From Alphaproteobacteria bacterium UBA998 (GTDB lineage Bacteria; Pseudomonadota; Alphaproteobacteria; Rickettsiales; UBA998), in the NCBI GenBank assembly GCA_002291925.1, contig DBAY01000051.1, positions 507-15,074 of the forward strand: a DNA stretch of 14,568 nt, read 5' to 3'. This document shows positions 1 to 7,281 of the stretch, piece by piece. Every line of letters begins with the position of its first letter. The first letter of the stretch is position 1. The notes below the pieces were generated by a model that had not been told where the DNA came from, searched no databases, and saw only the letters and a list, made by a program, of their open reading frames with translations. Both the position numbers and the translations under genes were made by a program.

Positions 1-2062
1 GGGCCAGCGCGCGCTGATCGTGGCGAACCACACCTCGTTCCTCGATGCCGCGCTGCTGGCGGCGTTCCTGCCGGATACGCTGAGTTTCGCCATCAACACC
101 GACATCGCCAGGCGCTGGTGGGTGCGGCCCTTCCTGCTGCTGGTGGATGCCTTCCCGGTCGATCCGCTGAGCCCGCTCGCGGCGCGCACGATGATCGAGC
201 AGTTGAAGCAGGACAAACGCTGCGTCATCTTCCCGGAAGGCCGCATCACCGTCACCGGCGCGCTGATGAAAGTCTATGAAGGCCCCGGCATGATCGCCGA
301 CAAATCGGCGGCGAAAATCCTGCCCGTGCGCATCGAGGGGGCGCAATATTCGCCCTTCTCGCGCCTGCGCGGCAAGGTGCGGCTGCGCATGTTCCCGCGC
401 ATCCGCATCTCCATCCTGCCGCCCTGCCGCTTCGAGGTGGACGCCGCACTCCGTGGCCGCCAGCGCCGCGCGGCCATCGGGCGCGCGCTCTATGACGTGA
501 TGTCCCGCATGGTGTTCGAGACCTCGCCCATGCGCCGCACGCTGTTTGACGCGCTCATCGACGCCGCGCACACGCATGGCCGCTGGCACGGGCTGCTGGA
601 GGACATCGAGCGCAAGCCCATGGGCTATCACGCGCTGCTGACGCGCAGCTTCCTGCTAGGCCAGCGCATGGCGCAGGGCACGGAGGAGGGCGTGGCGGTG
701 GGCCTGCTGCTGCCCAACTCGCTGGCGGTGATGGTCTCCTTCTTCGCGCTGCAGGCTTACGGGCGCGTGTCCGCCATGCTGAATTTCTCCACCGGTGCCG
801 GGCCGATGAAGGCCGCCTGCACGGCAGGGCAGGTGCGCAAGATCTACACCTCGCGCCGCTTCATCGAGCAGGCGAAGCTCTCCGCGCTGGTTGAGGCGCT
901 GGTGGCCGAGGGGCTGGCGGTGCATTACCTCGAGGACCTGCGCCGCGGCTTCACGGTGTTTGACCTCGTGGGGGCGCATCTCTTCGCCTTCGCCGCGCCG
1001 CTGGTTTATCCCAAGCTGCAAGCGCGTACGCCGGACGATACGGCCGTGCTGCTTTTCACCTCCGGCTCGGAGGGCACGCCGAAGGGGGTGGCGCTCTCCC
1101 ACGCCAATCTGCTGGCGAATATCTATCAGGTGGCGGCGCGTGTTGATTTCAGCGCGGCGGACAAGGTGTTCAACGTGCTGCCGGTGTTCCACAGCTTCGG
1201 CCTGACGCATGGCTCGCTGCTGCCGATTCTCTCGGGCGTGCGGACGTTCTTCTACCCGTCGCCGCTGCATTACCGCATCGTGCCGGAGCTGGTTTATGAC
1301 ACCAACGCGACCATCCTGTTCGGCACCGATACCTTCCTCAGCGGCTATGCGAAATACGCCAACCCCTATGATTTCTACAGCCTGCGCTACGTGCTGGCGG
1401 GGGCGGAGAAGGTAAAAGACGTCACCCGCGCCACGTGGGCGGAAAAATTCGGCCTGCGCTTGCTGGAGGGCTACGGCGCCACCGAATGCGCGCCGGTGAT
1501 TTCCGTCAACACGCCGATGCACCACAAGCCGGGCACGGTCGGCCGCCTGATGCCGGGCATGATGGCCAAGGTGGAAGCGTTGGAGGGCACCGAAGGCGGC
1601 CGCCTTTGGGTGCGCGGCCCCAACGTCATGCGCGGCTATCTGAAGGCCGACAAGCCCGGTGAACTGCAACCGCCCGCCGATGGCTGGTATGACACTGGCG
1701 ACATCGTGGACATCGACGCGGACGGCTATATCCGCATTCTCGGGCGCGCCAAGCGCTTTGCGAAGATCGGCGGCGAGATGGTATCGCTCGCCTCGGTGGA
1801 GCTGTGGATGGCCAAGCATTACCCCGAGAAGCGCCACGCCGTCGTCAGCCTGCCGGACGAGCGCAAGGGCGAGCAGCTCATCCTGCTCACCGAGCAGCCG
1901 GGGCTGGAACGCGCCGCGCTGGTGCCGCTGGCCAAGCAGGACGGCCTCTCCGAGCTGGCCCTGCCCAAAACCGTGCTGCACGTGGACGCCCTCCCGTGGC
2001 TGGCAACAGGAAAGGCCGATTACCCCGCAATTGCCGCACTGGCAAAGGAGCGGGTGAAGTAG
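1..2062 (+). CDS. aas: Acyl-ACP synthetase / 2-acylglycerophosphoethanolamine acyltransferase, 5' end missing
   Basis: This is a bifunctional enzyme that activates fatty acids onto ACP with ATP and re-acylates lysophosphatidylethanolamine at the inner membrane. The reading frame is open to the left edge, and residues GQRALI precede the GTG at base 20, so that GTG is internal and not the true start. Counting from it, the PlsC-type acyltransferase motif HTSFLD is at 4-9 and FPEGR at 71-75. The C-terminal adenylate-forming domain has FTSGSEGTPKG at 346-356, GYGATE at 484-489, YDTGD at 557-561 and the catalytic lysine in TGKADY at 665. Similarity to E. coli Aas as I remember it runs through the whole length, and about 30-35 N-terminal residues would be missing by comparison. 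In many alphaproteobacteria an MFS flippase (LplT-like) is fused in front; that part would lie outside the window. The gene ends in TAG and a repeat-filled gap follows. Confidence 0.93.
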   Translation, partial: GQRALIVANHTSFLDAALLAAFLPDTLSFAINTDIARRWWVRPFLLLVDAFPVDPLSPLAARTMIEQLKQDKRCVIFPEGRITVTGALMKVYEGPGMIADKSAAKILPVRIEGAQYSPFSRLRGKVRLRMFPRIRISILPPCRFEVDAALRGRQRRAAIGRALYDVMSRMVFETSPMRRTLFDALIDAAHTHGRWHGLLEDIERKPMGYHALLTRSFLLGQRMAQGTEEGVAVGLLLPNSLAVMVSFFALQAYGRVSAMLNFSTGAGPMKAACTAGQVRKIYTSRRFIEQAKLSALVEALVAEGLAVHYLEDLRRGFTVFDLVGAHLFAFAAPLVYPKLQARTPDDTAVLLFTSGSEGTPKGVALSHANLLANIYQVAARVDFSAADKVFNVLPVFHSFGLTHGSLLPILSGVRTFFYPSPLHYRIVPELVYDTNATILFGTDTFLSGYAKYANPYDFYSLRYVLAGAEKVKDVTRATWAEKFGLRLLEGYGATECAPVISVNTPMHHKPGTVGRLMPGMMAKVEALEGTEGGRLWVRGPNVMRGYLKADKPGELQPPADGWYDTGDIVDIDADGYIRILGRAKRFAKIGGEMVSLASVELWMAKHYPEKRHAVVSLPDERKGEQLILLTEQPGLERAALVPLAKQDGLSELALPKTVLHVDALPWLATGKADYPAIAALAKERVK

Positions 2063-2068
2063 ATGACT

Positions 2069-2156
2069 CGTCATTCCGGGACGCTTTAGCGGGCCCGGAA
2101 TCTGTTCCCGTGACGAAGGAGATTCTGCGCAGCCTTCGGCTCGCAGGATGACGGCT
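2069..2156. repeat. Dispersed palindromic repeat, family A copy 1
   Basis: This two-hairpin element starts CGTCATTCCGGGACGC and ends TCGCAGGATGACGGCT. The first half pairs ATTCCGGG with CCCGGAAT. The second half pairs roughly around GCAGCC/GGCT and ATTCTGC/GCAGGAT. A second copy in the same orientation is at 6011-6099, with about eight substitutions and two single-base gaps. It sits directly after the aas stop codon and could act as a transcript-end hairpin. Confidence 0.85.
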
Positions 2157-2167
2157 GGAAAGGGAAT

Positions 2168-2234
2168 GTCACCCCGCACTTGTTGCGGGGTCTCCTCGTT
2201 ACGCTGGGAGACCCCGCAATGAATGCGGGGTGAC
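2168..2234. repeat. Palindromic repeat, family B (GTCACCCCGC...GCGGGGTGAC)
   Basis: The outer arms GTCACCCCGC and GCGGGGTGAC are exact reverse complements. Inside them GCGGGGTCTC pairs with GAGACCCCGC, so two alternative folds (one long stem or two shorter stems) are possible. This looks like a dispersed intergenic palindrome and not a gene. No second copy is in this window. Confidence 0.75.
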
Positions 2235-2241
2235 AACTACG

Positions 2242-2317
2242 CGTCATTGCGAGCGCCAGCGAAGCAATCCAGAGGCCGATGCTGGATTGCCGCGTCGCTG
2301 CGCTCCTCGCAATGACG
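2242..2317. repeat. Palindromic repeat, family C (CGTCATTGCGAG...CTCGCAATGACG)
   Basis: The outer arms CGTCATTGCGAG and CTCGCAATGACG pair over 12 bases. Further in, AGCGA pairs with TCGCT and GCAATCCAG with CTGGATTGC, giving one long interrupted stem. The type is familiar as a dispersed intergenic palindrome in many proteobacterial genomes. It is the third different palindrome in a row between aas and the next gene. Confidence 0.85.
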
Positions 2318-2338
2318 GTGCAGGGGTAATCCTCCGCG

Positions 2339-2365
2339 CTTGTTGAACCCCAATTGACACCCCAT
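2339..2365 (+). promoter_or_regulatory. Possible sigma-32 (heat shock) type promoter for the SDR gene
   Basis: CTTGTTG at 2339-2345, a 14-base spacer, then CCCCAT at 2360-2365 resemble the enterobacterial RpoH consensus CTTGAAA-N13-15-CCCCAT. A perfect housekeeping -35 hexamer (TTGACA, 2354-2359) overlaps it, but no AT-rich -10 lies 16-18 bases beyond. Transcription would start near 2372, about 70 bases before the gene. Alphaproteobacterial RpoH often prefers another -10, so this is tentative. Confidence 0.35.
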
Positions 2366-2440
2366 GGCGCACCGACGCGCGAGGTTTGATGCCGTCCCTG
2401 TCATGCTGGCGGACCCTTAACCCCAGCAAGGAAGCATCCC

Positions 2441-3301
2441 ATGGTACAACCGAAAAAGAAGGAAAAGCAGCCGCAGCCGCTGCAGGCGAACGACAATGAA
2501 AAGCAGATGTCCCCGCGCCCGCAGGACCGCATGGAGAACTACCTCGCGGCGAACAAGCTGGAAGGCAAGCGTGCGATCATCACCGGCGGCGATAGTGGCA
2601 TCGGCCGCGCGGTCGCTATCGGCTATGCCAAGGAAGGCGCGGACGTCGCCATCATCTTCCACGAAAATACCGGCGATGCTGAGGAAACCCGCCAGTGCGT
2701 CGAGCAGGAGGGCCGCATTTGCCTGCTGATCCAGGGCGATATCGGCGATCCGCAATTCTGCCGCGACGCGGTCCGGCAGGCCGTAGAAGAACTCGGCGGG
2801 CTCGACATCGTCGTCAACAACGCGGGCGAGCAGCACCCGCAGGCGAACCTGGAGGATATCTCCGTCGAGCAGCTGGAGCGCACCTTCCGTACCAACGTTT
2901 TCGGCGCGTTTTTCCTGACGCAGGCGGCGCTGGAGCATCTGGAAGAGGGGACGTGCATCATCAATACCACCTCCATCACCTCGTTCCAGGGCCACCCGAA
3001 ATTGCTCGACTACTCCGCCACCAAGGGCGCCATGACCACCTTCACCCGCTCCCTCTCGCAGATGCTGGCCGAGCGCAAAATCCGCGTCAACGGCGTGGCG
3101 CCGGGGCCCATCTGGACGCCGCTCATCCCCTCTACCTTCAGCAAGGAGGAAGTGGAGAAGTTTGGTAAGGACACCCCCCTGAAGCGCCCCGGCCAGCCTG
3201 ACGAGGTGGCCCCCAGCTTCATCTTCCTCGCCAGCGACGACGCCAGCTACATGAGCGGCCAGATCCTGCACCCTAACGGCGGGGAGATTATCGGCGGATA
3301 G
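2441..3301 (+). CDS. Short-chain dehydrogenase/reductase, stress-protein type (YhdF/YhxC-like)
   Basis: This 286-residue soluble NAD(P)-dependent oxidoreductase of the classical SDR fold has an unknown substrate. After a polar Lys/Gln/Pro-rich extension of about 40 residues come the cofactor loop TGGDSGIGRA (48-57), the structural NNAG (126-129), the likely catalytic serine near 178 (INTTSIT), and the YxxxK pair Tyr191 and Lys195. PGPIWTPL (221-228) and the C-terminal SGQILHPNGG (272-281) are typical of the subfamily annotated as general stress protein 39 or glucose-1-dehydrogenase-like. The ATG at 2441 follows the ribosome site AAGGAAG (2428-2434) at a normal distance. It stands alone after the repeat-filled gap, and the next gene appears to have its own promoter. 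The possible heat-shock promoter upstream would fit a stress role, but that is inference. Confidence 0.9.
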   Translation: MVQPKKKEKQPQPLQANDNEKQMSPRPQDRMENYLAANKLEGKRAIITGGDSGIGRAVAIGYAKEGADVAIIFHENTGDAEETRQCVEQEGRICLLIQGDIGDPQFCRDAVRQAVEELGGLDIVVNNAGEQHPQANLEDISVEQLERTFRTNVFGAFFLTQAALEHLEEGTCIINTTSITSFQGHPKLLDYSATKGAMTTFTRSLSQMLAERKIRVNGVAPGPIWTPLIPSTFSKEEVEKFGKDTPLKRPGQPDEVAPSFIFLASDDASYMSGQILHPNGGEIIGG

Positions 3302-3338
3302 GAAATACAAAGGGATAGCATCGTCATGAAACGTTAAT

Positions 3339-3367
3339 TTGCTAAGGTTTCGTGCGGTCTCTATAAG
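3339..3367 (+). promoter_or_regulatory. Predicted promoter of a leaderless mRNA
   Basis: TTGCTA (3339-3344), a 17-base spacer and TATAAG (3362-3367) resemble a housekeeping promoter. Transcription should begin 6-7 bases after the -10 box, which is the A of the ATG at 3374. No Shine-Dalgarno sequence lies between, so the message would be leaderless. Confidence 0.55.
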
Positions 3368-3373
3368 CGCCGC

Positions 3374-4522
3374 ATGACACATGCCCTCGATAGTAGCGCG
3401 CCCGACCCGGCGGCTTTCTTCAATGAAAACGTGCTTCCGCACCACAGCCTTCCGCTTGCCCCGGTGGGCAACGTTCAGGCTAGCGTGGTTGCCACTGTTA
3501 CCCATCGCCCAAAGGAAGTGCGCGGGCGAGGGACTCTTGGGGTCACGGCCAAAACACGCCGCTCCTTCCAGCATGCCTTGCGGGATTTTACAGATATGAA
3601 AGCGATGCTGGTTCGTGAGCAGCCCGAGCCGCCCGCCGCACCGTTCTCTACTGCACCCAATGGTCAGAAGGTCGAGATTCCACCGAGCAAGCTTTACAAG
3701 CGTTTTGGCAAATCAACTCTTGAGGTGGAAGAAGAGGTCGAAGCACCCTATGCCCTGTATTTCCGGGTTCATGCGCCCGAGCATTTCAAGCGTGTGGAAC
3801 GTATCGCCAGCATGCTGCATGACGAGCTTATTGGGCCGAAAATTTATGCGCCGCTAGAGCTTTCGCACTTGGAGGATGATAGCCTGATGCCAGAGCTGTT
3901 AAAGGCCAAGCCCCAGTTGCAGGAAGCACAACGTTGCCTGCAGCAGCTCGCTTACCCCGACAATGATCCCGGCCATCAAGCTTTTTACCTTAACCGCCTG
4001 CAAGACCTAGGTGCCCAGCAATGCCCCGGGCTCGATAGAGTAGCAGATTTTTTCTCGTTTGAAGAACGCTCCGAAGCGCTGAACCAAATTGAAGTCATGC
4101 TGGACCGGATTACGGCTCAGGAAGTAGAGCAGCGCCGCAAGCGTCAGCGGACACAATGGGGTGACATGGATGAGCAGGGAATGCAGGCCACTCTTCCCGT
4201 CATTAAGGTCCAGCAATGCCCGCCGGGGATTTACCATCTGAACGGCAGCCCTGTGAATTCCTATCGGGAGTTCCTGCTTCAATATAACAAGAAATCGCTT
4301 CAGGAAGCGTTCAACGAGCCTCGCCAGGATATCGTCAAACTCTATATCCGCCCGCAGCTTGCCGCGCATATTGTCGAGCAGCTGGCGCAGCCGGGCACCG
4401 AGGCCCAGCGCAATCAGCGCTTCGTGAAGGCATCTCGCAAGGATACGCCACCCCCGGCCAGACGTGCCGCATCATGGGCTAGCGTTTACGAACGCCGTTT
4501 GAGCGGGTCACTGGAGCGCTGA
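3374..4522 (+). CDS. Hypothetical protein, 382 residues
   Basis: I do not recognise this protein. It has no signal peptide, no membrane segment and no familiar catalytic motif. Residues 1-60 are low in predicted structure and rich in Pro/Ala. An acidic stretch (EVEEEVEAP, 117-125) precedes a mixed central region (125-250). A basic run (QRRKRQR, 253-259) follows, then QCPPGIYHLNGSPVNSYREF (281-300), which could begin a small folded domain. The C-terminus is Arg-rich. Codon use looks less GC-biased than aas or the SDR, suggesting an accessory gene. The start at 3374 is chosen because the predicted -10 box ends six bases before it and no ribosome site exists. A GC-rich hairpin follows the stop codon, so it is probably monocistronic. 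Confidence 0.75.
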   Translation: MTHALDSSAPDPAAFFNENVLPHHSLPLAPVGNVQASVVATVTHRPKEVRGRGTLGVTAKTRRSFQHALRDFTDMKAMLVREQPEPPAAPFSTAPNGQKVEIPPSKLYKRFGKSTLEVEEEVEAPYALYFRVHAPEHFKRVERIASMLHDELIGPKIYAPLELSHLEDDSLMPELLKAKPQLQEAQRCLQQLAYPDNDPGHQAFYLNRLQDLGAQQCPGLDRVADFFSFEERSEALNQIEVMLDRITAQEVEQRRKRQRTQWGDMDEQGMQATLPVIKVQQCPPGIYHLNGSPVNSYREFLLQYNKKSLQEAFNEPRQDIVKLYIRPQLAAHIVEQLAQPGTEAQRNQRFVKASRKDTPPPARRAASWASVYERRLSGSLER

Positions 4523-4525
4523 TTT

Positions 4526-4549
4526 TGCGCCGCAGCATCTCGCGGCGCA
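4526..4549 (+). terminator. Terminator-like hairpin after the 382-residue gene
   Basis: TGCGCCGC (4526-4533) and GCGGCGCA (4542-4549) form a perfect 8-bp stem with an 8-base loop, beginning four bases after the TGA stop. The following bases are not a clean T-run on the plus strand, so it is a weak or Rho-assisted terminator at best. Confidence 0.45.
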
Positions 4550-4585
4550 TCATGGAATCTTTAGCTTTGCTTAAGCGTTCCGTGT

Positions 4586-4591
4586 TATAAC
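4586..4591 (+). promoter_or_regulatory. -10 box of a second predicted leaderless promoter
   Basis: TATAAC ends exactly six bases before the ATG at 4598, the same spacing as at 3362-3367/3374. The intervening bases GAGATT do not make a convincing ribosome site at the right distance. A -35 element is not clear (TTAGCT/TAGCTT region, 4561-4567). Confidence 0.45.
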
Positions 4592-4597
4592 GAGATT

Positions 4598-5329
4598 ATG
4601 CCCCGGATCGATTATGCCATCTACGGTCTGTGTGAGCGGCAAGGGTCTGAGTTCTGGGCCGAACCGCTGAATGCGTTCAGCAGCTTCGCGTTTCTCTACA
4701 TCACCATCCGTCTGCTGGTCTATTTCGAGGGACTGCAGATTCTGCGCCACCGGCGGCTGTGGGACATCAAGGCGCTGCTGTTCCTCACGCCTTGCATCGG
4801 CATGGCGAGCTTCGTATTTCATACCCTACCGGGGCCGGAGACGGAGCTTATTGACACCACCTTCATTGTCGCCTTCATCCTGCTTTATTTCTGGTGCGCG
4901 CTCATCCGCATCGCGCAGGTGGGGGCGTTCCAGGCGACCATCTGCTTTATCGCCTACGCAGGCTTCACCCACATTGTCGTCACCCAGTTTCCGCAGGCGC
5001 TGAACGACTCCATCGGGTACCTCACCACCATGATGGCGCTGATCGTCATCGCCTTCTATCTGAACATGAAAAAACGGGCCGCGGCGCGGGATTTCCTGAT
5101 CGCCGCGCTGATCGGCGTCATGTCGCTGTTTTTCCGCAGCGTCGACCGTGCCACCTGCGACATGATGCCGTTTGGCACGCATTTCCTCTGGCACGTGCTG
5201 AACGCAACCCTCATCTACATTCTCATGAAACAGCTTATCCGCAGCGTGACGCGGCGCAGCAAGCGGCGTGAGCGGCGCGAGAAACGCCGCGCGGCGCGCA
5301 GGCAGGTGGATATGGGGGGCGGCATATGA
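4598..5329 (+). CDS. Alkaline ceramidase family membrane hydrolase, paralogue 1
   Basis: This is a multi-pass inner-membrane protein of 243 residues in the alkaline ceramidase/CREST superfamily, which are zinc-dependent amide hydrolases within the membrane. LCER (11-14) and WAEPLNAFSS (20-29) match the N-terminal CE...AEF.NT.SN signature. The active-site set is present as Ser71 (MASFVFH), His75, Asp86, and His195/His199 in GTHFLWH. Hydrophobic segments lie near 28-43, 58-75, 86-106, 112-128, 141-156, 166-180 and 197-213. The C-terminal tail (214-236) is very Arg/Lys-rich and presumably cytoplasmic. The substrate may be ceramide or another N-acyl lipid. An acidic residue lining the calcium site in human ACER3 (Asp19) appears to be Gly10 here. 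It overlaps the next gene by four bases (ATGA) and shares its fold. Confidence 0.8.
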   Translation: MPRIDYAIYGLCERQGSEFWAEPLNAFSSFAFLYITIRLLVYFEGLQILRHRRLWDIKALLFLTPCIGMASFVFHTLPGPETELIDTTFIVAFILLYFWCALIRIAQVGAFQATICFIAYAGFTHIVVTQFPQALNDSIGYLTTMMALIVIAFYLNMKKRAAARDFLIAALIGVMSLFFRSVDRATCDMMPFGTHFLWHVLNATLIYILMKQLIRSVTRRSKRRERREKRRAARRQVDMGGGI

Positions 5330-6000
5330 ACACATTTACCTATTTGGATGAATATTGCGAGCGGGCTGGCGATCCCGCTTTGTGGGCCGAGCCGCTGAAT
5401 GCCATCTCCAACCTCGCCTTCCTCTTTGCGGCCGTGCTGGCAGCCCGCGACTACTGGCGCATGGAGCGGCATCTCTGCGTACGCACGCTGGATATAGTGC
5501 TGTTGATTGTCATACTGGCCGCCATTGGAGTAGGGAGCGGCCTGTGGCATCTCTATGCCACTAAGGAAACCATGCTGGCAGACGTGATTCCCATCACGCT
5601 CTTCATCAATCTCTACCTGCTCAGCTTCCTGCGCCGCATCATGCGGCTGGCCTGGGAATGGGTGGCGGGCCTGTGGCTCTGCTTCTTCATGGTGACGTAT
5701 CTTGCGCAATCGGCGCTGCCAGCGGATTTACTAAACGGCAGCGTGATGTATGGCCCGGCTTTCCTCACGCTGGTGCTGCTCGGCGGCTGGGCCCGGCGGG
5801 TGCGTCTGCCGGAGCGCGCGCTGCTTGGCTCCGCCGTCGCCGTGTTCACGCTCTCCATCACCTTCCGCACCATCGACAAGGCCGTGTGCGACACCGTGCC
5901 CTATGGCACCCATTTCCTCTGGCACCTGCTGAATGCCGTGGTGCTTTATTTGCTCCTGCGCCTGCTCATCATCCGCGCCCACGTGAACGGGGAGCATTAA
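5326..6000 (+). CDS. Alkaline ceramidase family membrane hydrolase, paralogue 2
   Basis: This 224-residue multi-pass membrane protein is clearly paralogous to the preceding gene product. Shared blocks are YCER (10-13), WAEPLNAISN (20-29), the catalytic Ser71/His75/Asp86 at identical positions, and YGTHFLWHLLNA (193-204) with His196 and His200. Here Glu9 occupies the place of the ACER3 calcium-site Asp19, so its N-terminal metal site looks more complete than in paralogue 1. It lacks the basic C-terminal tail. The ATG overlaps the upstream TGA (ATGA, 5326-5329), so translation is coupled and the two are probably made in similar amounts and may act as a pair. A bacterial ceramidase homologue fits sphingolipid-making alphaproteobacteria, but no sphingolipid synthesis gene is in this window. 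Confidence 0.8.
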   Translation: MNTFTYLDEYCERAGDPALWAEPLNAISNLAFLFAAVLAARDYWRMERHLCVRTLDIVLLIVILAAIGVGSGLWHLYATKETMLADVIPITLFINLYLLSFLRRIMRLAWEWVAGLWLCFFMVTYLAQSALPADLLNGSVMYGPAFLTLVLLGGWARRVRLPERALLGSAVAVFTLSITFRTIDKAVCDTVPYGTHFLWHLLNAVVLYLLLRLLIIRAHVNGEH

Positions 6001-6010
6001 AGCGTATTCC

Positions 6011-6099
6011 CGTCATTCCGGGACGCGTCAGCGTGCCCGGAATCTCCTCGCGTGACGAGGGAGATCCTGCGCAGCCCTTCAGGCTCGCAGGATGACGGC
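6011..6099. repeat. Dispersed palindromic repeat, family A copy 2
   Basis: This starts CGTCATTCCGGGACGC and ends TCGCAGGATGACGGCT like the copy at 2069-2156 and has the same orientation, with about nine in ten positions identical. It lies between the convergent ceramidase pair and asd. From 6100 to 6228 I see only short hairpins (GGACA/TGTCC at 6121-6133; GGCC/GGCC near 6174-6185) and no gene. Confidence 0.85.
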
Positions 6100-6228
6100 T
6101 ACTTATTACCTGTTAGTCGAGGACAGCATGTCCGAGTCAGCCTTGAGCTAGCGAAGCGTCGCTTACTTACGGAGGCCAGAAGGCCGGAGCAGGGGCAAAC
6201 TAAAAAACCAGGCAAACGCAAAAAACTC

Positions 6229-7260
6229 CTATGCCGCTTTCGCTTTCATGCCGTACTGGCTGATGAGCGTCTCGGCGATCTGCACGGCGTTGAGCGCCGC
6301 GCCTTTGCGGAGGTTGTCAGAGACGCACCAGAAGGTGAGGCCGTGCTTCACGGTGGGGTCCTTGCGGATGCGAGAGATGAACACACCGTCCTCGCCGACG
6401 CACTCCACCGGGGTGGCGTACTCGCCATCCTTTGGGCGGTCGAGCACCACGACGCCGGGGGCATCGGAGAGCACGTCCAGCGCGTCCTCCACCTCGATCT
6501 CGCGCTCGAACTCCACGGTGACGGACTCTGAATGCCCGACGAAAACCGGCACGCGCACGCAGGTGGCGACCACCGGGATGTCCGCGCCCATGATCTTCTT
6601 CGTCTCGCCCATCATCTTCGCTTCTTCCTTGGTGAAGCCGTCTTCCATGAAGACGTCGATCTGCGGAATCAGGTTGAAGGCGATGCGTTTCGGGAATTTC
6701 TTCGGCTCCAGATGGTCGCTCGTGTAGAGGTGCTTGGTCTGTTCATAGAGCTCGTCCATTGCGTCCTTGCCGGCGCCGGAGACGGACTGGTAGGTCGCCA
6801 CCACCACGCGCTTGATCTTCGCCTGGTCATGCAACGGCTTCAGCGCCACCACCATCTGGATGGTGGAGCAGTTGGGGTTGGCGATAATGTTGGTTTTCGC
6901 GTAATCCTTCAGCGCGTCCGGGTTCACTTCCGGCACCACCAGCGGAATCTCCGGGTGCATGCGGAAATGCGAGGTATTGTCGATGACCACGCAACCCGCC
7001 TGCGCCGCGCGCGGGGCATGGATGGCCGACACTTTCGCGCCGGGGGAGAAGAGAGCAATGTCCGTGCCCGCGAAATCGTAAGTATCAAGCGCCTTGACGG
7101 TGAGCGTCTTGTACTCGCCGAAGCTCACTTCCTTGCCTTCCGATTCCTTGGAGGCCAGCGCCACGACTTCCCGCACCGGGAAATTGCGCTCGGAGAGAAT
7201 CTGCAGAATTTCGCGACCGACATTCCCGGTCGCGCCGACAACGGCGACTTTGTAGGACAT
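6229..7260 (-). CDS. asd: Aspartate-semialdehyde dehydrogenase
   Basis: This cytoplasmic enzyme reduces aspartyl phosphate to aspartate semialdehyde with NADPH, at the branch to lysine/diaminopimelate, threonine and methionine. The product is 343 residues, the usual bacterial length. The nucleotide loop GATGNVGRE is at 9-17, the catalytic cysteine is Cys131 in NPNCST, YQSVSGAG at 157-164 carries the conserved Gln158, and His243 in FVGHSE is the base. The start at 7260 (MSYKVAVVG) is preferred over upstream Met codons because homologues begin here and AGGA lies seven bases upstream (minus strand). A near-perfect palindrome lies just upstream (7282-7308). It is last in the minus-strand series leuC...leuB...asd, but two unrelated genes separate it from leuB, so it probably has its own promoter. 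Confidence 0.96.
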   Translation of the reverse strand: MSYKVAVVGATGNVGREILQILSERNFPVREVVALASKESEGKEVSFGEYKTLTVKALDTYDFAGTDIALFSPGAKVSAIHAPRAAQAGCVVIDNTSHFRMHPEIPLVVPEVNPDALKDYAKTNIIANPNCSTIQMVVALKPLHDQAKIKRVVVATYQSVSGAGKDAMDELYEQTKHLYTSDHLEPKKFPKRIAFNLIPQIDVFMEDGFTKEEAKMMGETKKIMGADIPVVATCVRVPVFVGHSESVTVEFEREIEVEDALDVLSDAPGVVVLDRPKDGEYATPVECVGEDGVFISRIRKDPTVKHGLTFWCVSDNLRKGAALNAVQIAETLISQYGMKAKAA

Positions 7261-7281
7261 GGCTGATTCCTGAAATAATGT

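Noticed and set aside
656..2236. A 526-codon open frame on the minus strand antisense to aas
   Set aside because: aas is confirmed by motifs along its length. The antisense frame is His/Gln/Arg-rich with no family resemblance, typical of frames opposite GC-rich genes.
2069..2317. A CRISPR array
   Set aside because: The repeats are palindromes of different sequence, not identical repeats with regular unique spacers, and no cas gene is near.
2417..3574. A 385-codon minus-strand frame across the SDR gene and the start of the next gene
   Set aside because: It spans two genes and their intergenic gap in the opposite direction and has no ribosome site or recognisable motif.
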